The notes below the pieces were generated by a model. It saw only the letters and a program-made list of their open reading frames with translations. It made no database searches and was not told the origin of the DNA. The translations under genes were made by a program, and so were the position numbers. From Parabacteroides johnsonii DSM 18315 (GTDB lineage Bacteria > Bacteroidota > Bacteroidia > Bacteroidales > Tannerellaceae), in assembly GCF_025151045.1 (NCBI RefSeq), contig NZ_CP102285.1:3782001-3846000 (forward strand): DNA of 64,000 bases. Direction: 5' to 3'. Positions 19,237 through 26,924 of the stretch are shown here, in pieces; the first letter of the stretch is position 1; every line of letters starts with the position of its first letter.

Positions 19237-19295
19237 AAAAAATGGAGGGTTGAAAAACAGTATGAATTCCTATACTTTTCAATCCTCCATTTTCC
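19237..19295. terminator. Bidirectional terminator between the protease and the radical SAM gene
   Basis: AAAATGGAGG..TTGAAAA pairs with TTTTCAA.CCTCCATTTT in a long, nearly complete stem with A-run on the left and T-run on the right, placed between two convergent genes. Confidence 0.8.
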
Positions 19296-19321
19296 ACTTC
19301 CTAATTTTTACTTTTTAAGCT

Positions 19322-20101
19322 TCACGCTGATACCATTACTTCAAACCCCTCCTGACGGGCACGGTCAGCAATAGCTTCCAATTCGTCTTTTGTCACCTTT
19401 TTTAAGTTCTTTACAGGAGTTTCGCGGTCGATTGTATAGATCATGACCTGTTTAGGTTTGATTTGTTTTAAAGCTTCCAGCCAGCCAGATATTTCGTGCT
19501 CGGTTGTATTTGTCACGCTTTCTCCGTTCACCTCTCCTTTCAGGAACATGGTTTGGATGATCAAGTTACCATTAAAACGGCAAAGTTGTTCCAACAACCA
19601 GTCAAAAGTAAAAGCCGGGGAATTGGGAACATTCAACTGCCCGATACGACTGTCCGAAATGGAATCGAGCTTCAATATATTATCTTCAATCTTATTCAAT
19701 GCCTGGAAAACATCCTCCTTATAAAGCATGGTCGAGTTCGAGAGCACGGCAATCTTAGCCTTCGGGAAAAAACAGTTACGGGTTTCAATCGTATCGTCGA
19801 TAATACCGGCAAATTCCGGGTGCATGGTAGGTTCTCCATTCCCGGCAAAAGTAATTACATCGGGAGCAACCCCCTCTGCCTGCATGGAAGACAATTTATG
19901 TATCAAAGCTTCCTTTACCTCTGCACGGGTTGGCAGTTTACTACGTGTACGATGGTTCTCGTTCAGTCCGCATTCACAATAGATGCAATTAAACGAACAA
20001 AGTTTCCCGTCTGTAGGAAGCAGGTTCATACCCAAAGAAACACCTAACCGACGGCTATGTATCGGTCCAAATACTATTTTATCAAAAAGAATTGTAGACA
20101 T
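19322..20101 (-). CDS. Radical SAM protein
   Basis: A 259-residue cytoplasmic protein with the radical SAM cluster motif CSFNCIYCECG (Cx3Cx2C) at about residues 34-44. The glycine-rich SAM-binding part is FAGNGEPTMHPEF near 94-106. The start FGPIHSRRLGVSLGMNLLP is typical of a family loosely annotated as wyosine-base-like radical SAM proteins in bacteria. The substrate is unknown. The upstream gene in the same direction (HHH/beta-barrel protein) ends 36 bases before the start, so they may share a transcript, but no functional link is evident. Confidence 0.88.
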   Translation of the reverse strand: MSTILFDKIVFGPIHSRRLGVSLGMNLLPTDGKLCSFNCIYCECGLNENHRTRSKLPTRAEVKEALIHKLSSMQAEGVAPDVITFAGNGEPTMHPEFAGIIDDTIETRNCFFPKAKIAVLSNSTMLYKEDVFQALNKIEDNILKLDSISDSRIGQLNVPNSPAFTFDWLLEQLCRFNGNLIIQTMFLKGEVNGESVTNTTEHEISGWLEALKQIKPKQVMIYTIDRETPVKNLKKVTKDELEAIADRARQEGFEVMVSA

Positions 20102-20137
20102 ACTGATTTATATTTGAGTACAAAGCTACAAAAGTTA

Positions 20138-22165
20138 TCAGAATTTCCAGCGCAACGACGTATATACATCTGCTTTCATATGTCCCTCGATCTCTTCCAG
20201 GTCGGTACCGATCACATCGCGATCAGCATAATATGTGTATCCGAATTTAGCAGAAAAAGAAAGTTGCTTCACGATATCCCACCGGAAAGAAAGTGCCAAC
20301 CGGACTCCTTTTCCATAAAAAGAAGGCATATTGAAAGCATACAATATATTTTTCTCATAAGAAAATATCCGGGTCCGATAATTATCCGTATGGAATCCGG
20401 CTACATAAAAATCTGTCTGAACAGGGATATCAACCGATTTCCAACCTACGCTCTGGGTAATCATCCATCCTTTGCTCTTTTTGCTCGTTTCTGTATAACA
20501 AATACCGTCAGCAGATGTCCGTAGCGAGACGGACGAAGAAATAGCATACAAGACTTGCATACGCAAACGTTGTTGAAAGTAAGGTTCTATATCTTCCTTT
20601 TGTTTGTATTTATAACGGACGTATACGGACAAGTTCCGGCTCGGTGTATAATCGAGTTGAAGCATATATTCCTTTCCTGTCGATGGTGCATCCACTCCAT
20701 ATTTCAGCCAGGGAAACCGGAATATATCTGCATACGCGGATAACTTCCAACGACTGAAAGGTGTCCATTGCATCCCCATATACACTCCTTGTTCATTTTG
20801 GACGGCCGAATTTTGTGAAAAAGCATTCCCGAAAAAAGCCTGATAGCGTTTATCATAATAACGATACAGTAACAGCAGGGAAAAATAAGAGGCAGGCGTC
20901 AACTGCAAGGCATTCAGGGAGGCAACCGTCCCATTCCGACTCATGGCCGTTTCGCCATAAAACTTGATCCACCTATTTTTCAACAGGTAATCCACACTGA
21001 TATTCAGATTCCGGTTACCGCGAAAATAGAAAAGGTTGTAAGGTTTCGGATCGGGTTGTATCGAATAGTTTCCAAAAGAATAAGAAAGAGCAGTCAAACC
21101 TATACATAAATCGGGAGTTGCATACCGTATATTCCCCCCATACGTCTGCATGGCAACTTTACGCATCTTCTCCCTGTCCCGTACCAAACGATGCAGACCA
21201 TCCGTTTTAAACGAAGTAACGATCGTACTATCCACGCTTCCATCCAACTTCCGATACGAATAGAACAGGCTGATATCTAAATTCTTCCAATTGACAGTAG
21301 CAGCAGCTCCCTGGAAAAAGTCATTTTCATTGGTTGAAAAATGACGGCGGAATCCGTTCGTCCTTCTTTCCGCTTGTGAGACAAGGGCATTCCGACTGGG
21401 AGAAAAATCATTGCTGATCACCAGACCTTGTCCGAAAGATATTTTGTAATCGCCTATAGCCAAACTTTTCAACCATTTATTCATATCTTTCAGAAAAAGA
21501 TGCATCGAATAATAGTCATACCCTTTATGATATTCATTCCAAAAAGGTTCTCCCGCATCTTTTTCTGCAACCAGACCGAACTGGATACGTTCATCGAATG
21601 CGTACGAATAACGAACAGAATGGTAGAACGGCTCTCCTAAATACTTCCGATTCGGATATTGTTGTAGCATACTGTCAGGATATGAACGATAGCCTTTCTT
21701 TTGTTGAAAACATCTATCATATCTGATTTGTAAGTTATTAGTACTTCTTTTCAACAGATTTTTCACTGTAATGGGACGTTTATCAACTATTATTTCACCG
21801 ATATAAACAAACGGGATAAACAGAGAAATCGTCTCTAAATCGAATGCTTCCACATTTTTAAGTTCATAAAGGGTTAACATTTTTCCATAACGGGAACGAT
21901 ATTCCAGCAATTCCCGTATTTGTAGATCAGATAGAAAAGGGAGACGTTTCAATTCTCCTTCCGTCACTGTATTGAGTTCGAAAGGATGTTCGACAAGATA
22001 GGAAAGATCAGTATAAAGCGCTTCAATACGCTCTTCATCTTCTGTTTCCGAAGCCATTTCTTCTATATATTCCATCCACTTATCAACAGAATATAATGTC
22101 TGGCTTTTAAGTTGATAACTGCTTATTAACAGATATACCAACAGGTTTATAAACATTCGTTTCAT
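20138..22165 (-). CDS. Helix-hairpin-helix plus beta-barrel envelope protein
   Basis: A 675-residue exported protein (an ATG two codons upstream at 22171 is also possible). The signal peptide is MKRMFINLLVYLLISSYQLKS. Residues about 40-125 hold tandem helix-hairpin-helix-like motifs (ELNTVTEGELKRLPFLSDLQ, GKMLTLYELKNVEAFDLETI) as in ComEA-type DNA-binding proteins. The remainder alternates polar and aromatic residues as in outer-membrane beta strands and ends LRWKF, with a terminal aromatic typical of barrels. The same architecture recurs in Bacteroidales without known function. DNA uptake is a speculative role. The PorV/PorQ-like gene upstream ends 12 bases before, suggesting an operon of two outer-membrane proteins. 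Confidence 0.72.
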   Translation of the reverse strand: MKRMFINLLVYLLISSYQLKSQTLYSVDKWMEYIEEMASETEDEERIEALYTDLSYLVEHPFELNTVTEGELKRLPFLSDLQIRELLEYRSRYGKMLTLYELKNVEAFDLETISLFIPFVYIGEIIVDKRPITVKNLLKRSTNNLQIRYDRCFQQKKGYRSYPDSMLQQYPNRKYLGEPFYHSVRYSYAFDERIQFGLVAEKDAGEPFWNEYHKGYDYYSMHLFLKDMNKWLKSLAIGDYKISFGQGLVISNDFSPSRNALVSQAERRTNGFRRHFSTNENDFFQGAAATVNWKNLDISLFYSYRKLDGSVDSTIVTSFKTDGLHRLVRDREKMRKVAMQTYGGNIRYATPDLCIGLTALSYSFGNYSIQPDPKPYNLFYFRGNRNLNISVDYLLKNRWIKFYGETAMSRNGTVASLNALQLTPASYFSLLLLYRYYDKRYQAFFGNAFSQNSAVQNEQGVYMGMQWTPFSRWKLSAYADIFRFPWLKYGVDAPSTGKEYMLQLDYTPSRNLSVYVRYKYKQKEDIEPYFQQRLRMQVLYAISSSVSLRTSADGICYTETSKKSKGWMITQSVGWKSVDIPVQTDFYVAGFHTDNYRTRIFSYEKNILYAFNMPSFYGKGVRLALSFRWDIVKQLSFSAKFGYTYYADRDVIGTDLEEIEGHMKADVYTSLRWKF

Positions 22166-22177
22166 TGTCAAACCTGA

Positions 22178-22984
22178 TTAAAAAGAATAACTCAACCCCA
22201 GTCCGGTACTGACTCCCAAAACCGGATGATAAACAGTCGCGACATCTACTGTAAATCCAGCCAGACGGTATCCGATACCCAAAGCAGGCAGGAGAGGAGT
22301 AGTCTGTACTCCCGCCCGTATACGAAAATTTTTGAACGGAGCATATTCAATACCCGCATTTCCGATCCATGTATGCTCTTTATTGCTTTCGATGGTTCCT
22401 ACTATCAACAAGCTGTTAATTATCTCCCATTGAAAACCTATTTGTACAGAATAACCAGTAAAACATTTTATTTCAGCTGTATATTTATGAATAGCAATGG
22501 CAGGAAAATTCATTATCAACACTCCAATCAACAGTTTGTCAACGGGAGTAAACAAGATTCCAACATCTGTGGAAAGTTGCTTCGGTACTTCTTCCCACAA
22601 CTCGGTCTGTAACATCTTATATTGGAAACTAATACCAATTCTCCACCGATCATTCAATCGTTTTCCGACCAACAAACGAAAAAGAGTTTCCCTATACTGA
22701 TCATATCCGAAAGAAGAGATATCAACACCTGCCGACAACAACGGATTAGGATAGACAAAGCCAACTCCCATCGTTCCCAACTCCTTTACACCATAACGAT
22801 TAAAATATTCGAAATAAAGAACTTTATCAGTATGCAAAGCCACCAGTGCCGGATTAAACAAAACAGATTGTGTAACTCCGTTTCCTCCCATTCCCAAGCA
22901 ACGGATATCGGGGATACGAAGGTTATCAACAGCATGAATGTTGATAGGTACAAAAAACAAAACGAGTAAACTTATTGATTTCAT
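22178..22984 (-). CDS. Outer-membrane beta-barrel protein, PorV/PorQ-like
   Basis: A 268-residue protein with signal peptide MKSISLLVLFFVPINIHA and the N-terminal pattern LGMGGNGVTQSVLFNPAL that resembles the start of PorV/PorQ and FadL-like barrels. The rest is amphipathic beta strands ending in GLGLSYSF with a terminal Phe. It is co-directional with the HHH/barrel gene, 12 bases apart. PorV and PorQ belong to type IX secretion, but this protein is shorter and its membership is not proven; a generic small porin is the alternative. Confidence 0.6.
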   Translation of the reverse strand: MKSISLLVLFFVPINIHAVDNLRIPDIRCLGMGGNGVTQSVLFNPALVALHTDKVLYFEYFNRYGVKELGTMGVGFVYPNPLLSAGVDISSFGYDQYRETLFRLLVGKRLNDRWRIGISFQYKMLQTELWEEVPKQLSTDVGILFTPVDKLLIGVLIMNFPAIAIHKYTAEIKCFTGYSVQIGFQWEIINSLLIVGTIESNKEHTWIGNAGIEYAPFKNFRIRAGVQTTPLLPALGIGYRLAGFTVDVATVYHPVLGVSTGLGLSYSF

Positions 22985-23018
22985 AGTAAGGTTTTGTTTA
23001 AATCGTCAACTTTCCGGA

Positions 23019-23198
23019 TTACTTTTTTTCAAAACTTTCTTCTTTAACTTTTACTACTACATTATTGATAAAGTTATTCCATTTTGCATAACCCAACAAA
23101 GGTTTCAGCTCCCTGGCACTCCAACATTCTATGCCTTCTACGATATTTGCAGCCGCTTCGAACTGATCCAATAACTTCTTGATCTCTTCTTTTTTCAT
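23019..23198 (-). pseudogene. Remnant of dinD (BRO-N family), N-terminal 59 codons
   Basis: A 59-residue frame starting MKKEEIKKLLDQFEAAANIV and continuing EGIECWSARELKPLLGYAKW. This is the N terminus of DNA-damage-inducible protein D (DinD) of Bacteroidales, which normally runs to roughly 280 residues. After NNFINNVVVKVKEESFEKK it stops, and no further DinD-like sequence follows before the next gene. It therefore looks like a truncated copy, though a functional micro-protein cannot be excluded. It is the second BRO-N-related gene in the window, besides the one in the cas operon. Confidence 0.65.
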
Positions 23199-23392
23199 AA
23201 TACAAGTTGTTTAAATGATGATTATTATGGACTATACATTCAGGATCGATAAATATGGAAAGATGGCGGAATGTTTCATAGTCTGTTGATTTTAGTTGTT
23301 TGTATTGTCACAAAGATAATGATTTCTCGGTGAGAAATGAAAAACTTTCACCACTTATAAAAAGATGAAAATAAATTTTCAATATTTCTCAC

Positions 23393-23438
23393 AGCATGAA
23401 AATAAATTTTCCCGCAAGTGAAAATTTATTTTCATGCT
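23393..23438. repeat. Perfect 19-bp inverted repeat, interspersed AT-rich palindrome family
   Basis: AGCATGAAAATAAATTTTC (23393-23411) and its exact reverse complement (23420-23438) flank an 8-base loop CCGCAAGT. A third partial copy precedes it near 23364. Thirty bases starting at 23394 recur identically at 48171-48200, so this is a dispersed repeat. It lies in the 320-base gap between the dinD remnant and the DUF4294 gene, which has no other gene. Confidence 0.88.
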
Positions 23439-23504
23439 ATCCTTTCTTATATTACATGATTAGTCAAATTCTGTAAAACCGGTAAATACTATCCGTAAAT
23501 CCAT

Positions 23505-23512
23505 TACTTTTG
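23505..23512 (+). promoter_or_regulatory. -7 box of the DUF4294 gene, implying an almost leaderless transcript
   Basis: TACTTTTG fits TAnnTTTG and ends only 6 bases before the ATG at 23519. If used, transcription would start at or beside the start codon. Confidence 0.4.
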
Positions 23513-23518
23513 TGAACG

Positions 23519-24124
23519 ATGTTAAGAAAAGGCAAGTATAAAATATTGATAATATTCATATTGTGTGCAGTAGGAGCCCATGCACAAAGATTGAAGATCA
23601 ATACCGTTCCCAAAGGATTGCAAAAGGCTTATCTGGATGGAAAGGATACGGTACCTGTCGTTAATCTTCGGGAAATTTATATTTATCCGCCGGTAAAGTT
23701 TAAAAACAAACGTGAACAAGCACGTTATACCAAGCTGGTCCGTGATGTGAAGCGCACATTACCTTATGCCAAAATGGTGTATGAAACATTGATTGAAACC
23801 TATGAATATATAGAGACGCTCCCCGACGAAAAATCTCGGCAGGCCCACCTGAAGCGAATGGAAAAAGAACTTTTCCAGGAATATAAACCTCAGTTGAAAA
23901 AACTGACCTTCTCACAAGGAAAACTACTTATCAAACTGATTGACAGAGAATGTAACCAGTCAAGTTATAACCTGTTGAAAGCCTATTTAGGCAGTTTCCG
24001 GGCAGGCTTTTGGAACATATTCGCCGGCATGTTCGGTGCCAGCCTGAAAACCGAATACGATCCCAAAGGAAAAGACGCCATGACGGAACGGGTAGTCGTA
24101 CTTGTCGAAAACGGATTAATCTGA
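23519..24124 (+). CDS. DUF4294 domain protein, exported
   Basis: A 201-residue protein with a signal peptide (MLRKGKYKILIIFILCAVGAHA). Its conserved body matches the Bacteroidetes DUF4294 family (VVNLREIYIYPPVKFKNKRE, YTKLVRDVKRTLPYAKMVYE, LTFSQGKLLIKLIDRECNQS). No catalytic motif is recognised and the function is unknown; location is probably periplasm or outer membrane. Its 3' end overlaps the convergent methyltransferase gene by 9 bases, and its promoter box nearly touches the start codon. Confidence 0.82.
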   Translation: MLRKGKYKILIIFILCAVGAHAQRLKINTVPKGLQKAYLDGKDTVPVVNLREIYIYPPVKFKNKREQARYTKLVRDVKRTLPYAKMVYETLIETYEYIETLPDEKSRQAHLKRMEKELFQEYKPQLKKLTFSQGKLLIKLIDRECNQSSYNLLKAYLGSFRAGFWNIFAGMFGASLKTEYDPKGKDAMTERVVVLVENGLI

Positions 24125-24646
24125 CAACTGTTTAAAGAAATCCCAGATAATGATACCGGTAGTCACCGAAACATTCAAAGAATGCTTGGTCCCGTACTGC
24201 GGTATTTCAATACACATATCACAGTTATCAACGACACATTGTTGAACACCTTTCACTTCGTTTCCCATGATAACAGCATACTTTTTATTCTTGTCCAACA
24301 ACAATTTATCCAACATCGTACTCCCCTCGGCCTGTTCAACCGCACAGACAGTATACCCTTGTTGCTTCAGTTTATCAACAGCGTCCATCGTATCTTCGAA
24401 ATATTCCCAACCGACAGTCTCTTCCGCTCCCAGAGCCGTCTTATGAATCTCTGCATGAGGCGGACAAGCCGTAATACCGCACAAATAAATGCTTTCTACT
24501 CTGAAAGCATCAGACGTACGAAACACGGATCCCACATTGTTTAAGCTTCTTACATGATCGAGCACAACGACCAACGGAATCTTTTCACTATCTTTGAATG
24601 CTTCCGGAGTCAAGCGGTTCAACTCTGTTATCTTTAACTTGCGCAT
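24116..24646 (-). CDS. SpoU/TrmH family RNA 2'-O-methyltransferase
   Basis: A 176-residue SPOUT-fold enzyme. MRKLKITELNRL is taken as the start; an ATG three codons upstream is possible. Motif 1 is VVLDHVRSLNNVGSVFRTSD, with the conserved Asn and Arg. The SAM-binding knot motifs are AVIMGNEVKGV and IEIPQYGTKHSLNVSVTTGI. Members methylate ribose 2'-OH in tRNA or rRNA; which nucleotide is not readable here. It diverges from the candidate origin region on its right and overlaps the DUF4294 gene tail by 9 bases. Confidence 0.92.
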   Translation of the reverse strand: MRKLKITELNRLTPEAFKDSEKIPLVVVLDHVRSLNNVGSVFRTSDAFRVESIYLCGITACPPHAEIHKTALGAEETVGWEYFEDTMDAVDKLKQQGYTVCAVEQAEGSTMLDKLLLDKNKKYAVIMGNEVKGVQQCVVDNCDMCIEIPQYGTKHSLNVSVTTGIIIWDFFKQLSD

Positions 24647-24683
24647 AGCTATCATTTCTTTGCTTGCAAAAGTAGTGAATTAA

Positions 24684-25109
24684 TGTGGATATGCCGTTGA
24701 AAAGCTATTGATAAGTGGTGGACACAAAATGAAAAATAGTTCTTGCATTATTCAATTTGTTCGCTATACATCCTCTTGTTTCTATTATGCAATAAAAATA
24801 ACAGATTATTTATTACGCCCTATCAACAGTGGTTATACACGTATCAACAGTCCTCAATCGTCATAAACTTTTACACACAGGTAGTTTTCAACTAAAAACT
24901 AATAAAGTCTATAAAGTAAAGGATATCAGTATGTAAAACAATAAATAGGATGTTAGTATCTATTTAATAAGTCGTTTACATCGTTTAATAACAAATCGGG
25001 CAAGTATTGTAGCATAATTGTATTAACTATTTCAACAGGCTATTATATTCATCATATTTAGATTTAAAATAAAGAATAAATAAGATTATAATAATATGAT
25101 TGTGGATAA
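24684..25109. other. Candidate chromosomal replication origin (oriC)
   Basis: The gap 24656-25325 (670 bases) holds no gene. It has one perfect DnaA box (TGTGGATAA, 25101-25109, reverse of TTATCCACA). Three relaxed ones are ATATCCACA in reverse at 24684-24692, TTATACACG at 24833-24841 and TTTTACACA at 24869-24877. TATCAACAGT occurs twice around the second box (24821, 24842). Between 24880 and 25100 the sequence is extremely A/T-rich, as in an unwinding element. Flanking genes diverge. In a minus-strand gene just left (24301-24360) the plus strand has 21 C and 7 G; in a plus-strand gene to the right (26701-26760) it has 20 G and 10 C. This fits an origin but coding strand alone could cause it. 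Confidence 0.45.
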
Positions 25110-25233
25110 CTCGGGAAAGAGGGAAGAAAGGGATAGAGAAAACGGCTGGGAGTCTTTGTGACTTGTCTGGCTGACTCTATCTTGCCCTATAAATATTATC
25201 TATTGAGCAATAGAAATATTTTGTATATGTAAA

Positions 25234-25266
25234 TTTGCCGTTTGCCTGAACATTTTCCTACCTTTG
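25234..25266 (+). promoter_or_regulatory. Promoter of the rubrerythrin gene
   Basis: TTTG (25234-25237), 21 bases, then TACCTTTG (25259-25266): both Bacteroidetes elements at canonical spacing. A leader of about 50 bases precedes the ATG at 25326. Confidence 0.7.
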
Positions 25267-25325
25267 AGCGTTATTTATTCAGGATGATTATACGAACTCA
25301 TTTTATATATACATAAATTAGCATT

Positions 25326-25904
25326 ATGGAAAAAAGTATTAAGGGTACTCGTACCGAGCAGAATCTGCTGAAATCATTTGCCGGCGAATCTCAGGCAAGA
25401 AGTCGTTACACATTCTTTGCAAGTGTAGCTAAAAAAGAAGGTTATGAACAAATTGCAGGCGTGTTTATGGAAACAGCCGAACAGGAAAAGGAACACGCCA
25501 AACGTTTCTTCAAATTCCTCGAAGGCGGTATGGTTGAAATCACGGCTTCTTATCCTGCCGGAATGATCGGAACGACTGCTGAAAACCTGGCTGCCGCTGC
25601 TGCTGGCGAAAACGAAGAATGGGTAGACCTTTACCCTGCTTTCGCTGACATTGCTGACGAAGAAGGTTTCAAGGAAATCGCTGTTGCTTTCCGTATGATC
25701 GCAAAGGTAGAAGCAGAACACGAAAGACGTTACCGTCAGTTGTTGGCGAATGTGGAAGCAAACAAGGTATTCGAAAAAGACGAAGCTATTATGTGGCAGT
25801 GTCGCAACTGTGGTTTCGTATTCGAAGGCAAGAAAGCTCCGGCGAAATGTCCGGCTTGTGCACATCCGCAGGCTTACTTCGAACCGATGAAACAGAACTA
25901 TTAA
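25326..25904 (+). CDS. rbr: Rubrerythrin
   Basis: A 192-residue cytoplasmic non-heme iron protein that reduces hydrogen peroxide in anaerobes. The ferritin-like di-iron domain (about 1-150) carries the Glu motifs [26 protein letters not shown] and [13 protein letters not shown]. The C-terminal rubredoxin-like domain has two CxxC pairs, CRNCGF and [13 protein letters not shown], which bind one iron. Length and domain order are standard. It is a single-gene unit with a consensus promoter and its own terminator, as expected for an oxidative-stress gene. Confidence 0.97.
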   Translation: MEKSIKGTRTEQNLLKSFAGESQARSRYTFFASVAKKEGYEQIAGVFMETAEQEKEHAKRFFKFLEGGMVEITASYPAGMIGTTAENLAAAAAGENEEWVDLYPAFADIADEEGFKEIAVAFRMIAKVEAEHERRYRQLLANVEANKVFEKDEAIMWQCRNCGFVFEGKKAPAKCPACAHPQAYFEPMKQNY

Positions 25905-25925
25905 TCAGAGTTTTTGATCCTATCA

Positions 25926-25957
25926 GGCACGAATTTTCCGGATTCGTGCCTTTTTTT
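25926..25957 (+). terminator. Rho-independent terminator of rbr
   Basis: GGCACGAAT/ATTCGTGCC stem with a 7-base loop followed by seven T. Confidence 0.92.
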
Positions 25958-26014
25958 ATTTTATAACTTTTACCTTTAGCCCCATTATTGGCGTTAATCT
26001 GAATTTACCTGTTG

Positions 26015-26908
26015 ATGAGCATATCGATAAGAAACCTCAATAAAGTGTATCCGAACGGAAATCATGCGTTGAAAGATGTCTGTCTGGAAATACCGACCGG
26101 TATGTTCGGACTTCTGGGTCCGAATGGGGCAGGCAAATCTACTTTGATGCGTATTTTAGTGGCTCTTATGGAACCGACTTCGGGCGAGGTGAATATCTGT
26201 GGGTATGACCTGATGCGGCAACGCAAGGAGATACGGGGCATATTGGGATATCTGCCACAGGATTTCCGTTTTTTTGCCAAATATAAAACGTACGAGTTTT
26301 TAGACTATGCCGCGCGTCTTTCCGGCATAAACCGTAAGTCTTTGCGGAAAAATGCGGTGGACGAGATGCTGGAAAATGTCGGGCTTTTTGACGTGCGCGA
26401 TCGGTATGCCAATAAGCTGTCGGGAGGTATGAAGCGCCGTTTGGGGATTGCGCAAGCATTGATTCATCATCCGAAAGTGATTATCGTAGACGAACCTACG
26501 ACGGGACTCGACCCCGAAGAACGGATCCGTTTCCGCAACCTCCTGTCGGAAGTCAGTGAAAACGACGTGACAATTATCCTTTCCACCCATATCGTAGGCG
26601 ATATATCGAGCACATGCAATTGTATGGCGCTTATGAATAAGGGAGAAGTTTCCTTCTATGGTTCCCCGCAGGAGATGTTGAGGCAGGCGGAAGGAAAAGT
26701 ATGGCGTATACGGGTGACCGGTGACGAACTGCATGAGGTGGATAAACTGTATCCGGTTATCTCGACGATTCCCTCCGGTACGGGTTGGGAAGTGCAGGTC
26801 GTGGCTGATGAGGTACAAGGATATGACGCAGAATCCTATCCGCCGAATCTGGAACATGCTTATGTCTACTATATGGAAAACAAGTTGAACCGTTGGAGAA
26901 ACGATTAA
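26015..26908 (+). CDS. ABC transporter ATP-binding protein, first gene of the hybrid RND/ABC operon
   Basis: A 297-residue ATPase starting MSISIRNLNKVYPNGNHALK; a TTG one codon upstream is less likely. Walker A is GLLGPNGAGKST (about 34-45), the Q-loop region is LGYLPQDFRFF, the signature is KLSGGMKRRLGIA and Walker B is VIIVDEPTTGLD, with a His switch in STHIVGD. A C-terminal extension (WRIRVTGDELHEVDK) is shared with the ATPase domain fused to the RND permease downstream, so the two are paralogues. The next gene, an ABC-2 permease, starts 16 bases later and is its likely partner. It opens a co-directional operon ending at 41555. Confidence 0.95.
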   Translation: MSISIRNLNKVYPNGNHALKDVCLEIPTGMFGLLGPNGAGKSTLMRILVALMEPTSGEVNICGYDLMRQRKEIRGILGYLPQDFRFFAKYKTYEFLDYAARLSGINRKSLRKNAVDEMLENVGLFDVRDRYANKLSGGMKRRLGIAQALIHHPKVIIVDEPTTGLDPEERIRFRNLLSEVSENDVTIILSTHIVGDISSTCNCMALMNKGEVSFYGSPQEMLRQAEGKVWRIRVTGDELHEVDKLYPVISTIPSGTGWEVQVVADEVQGYDAESYPPNLEHAYVYYMENKLNRWRND

Positions 26909-26924
26909 AAGAGATCGCTTGCCT

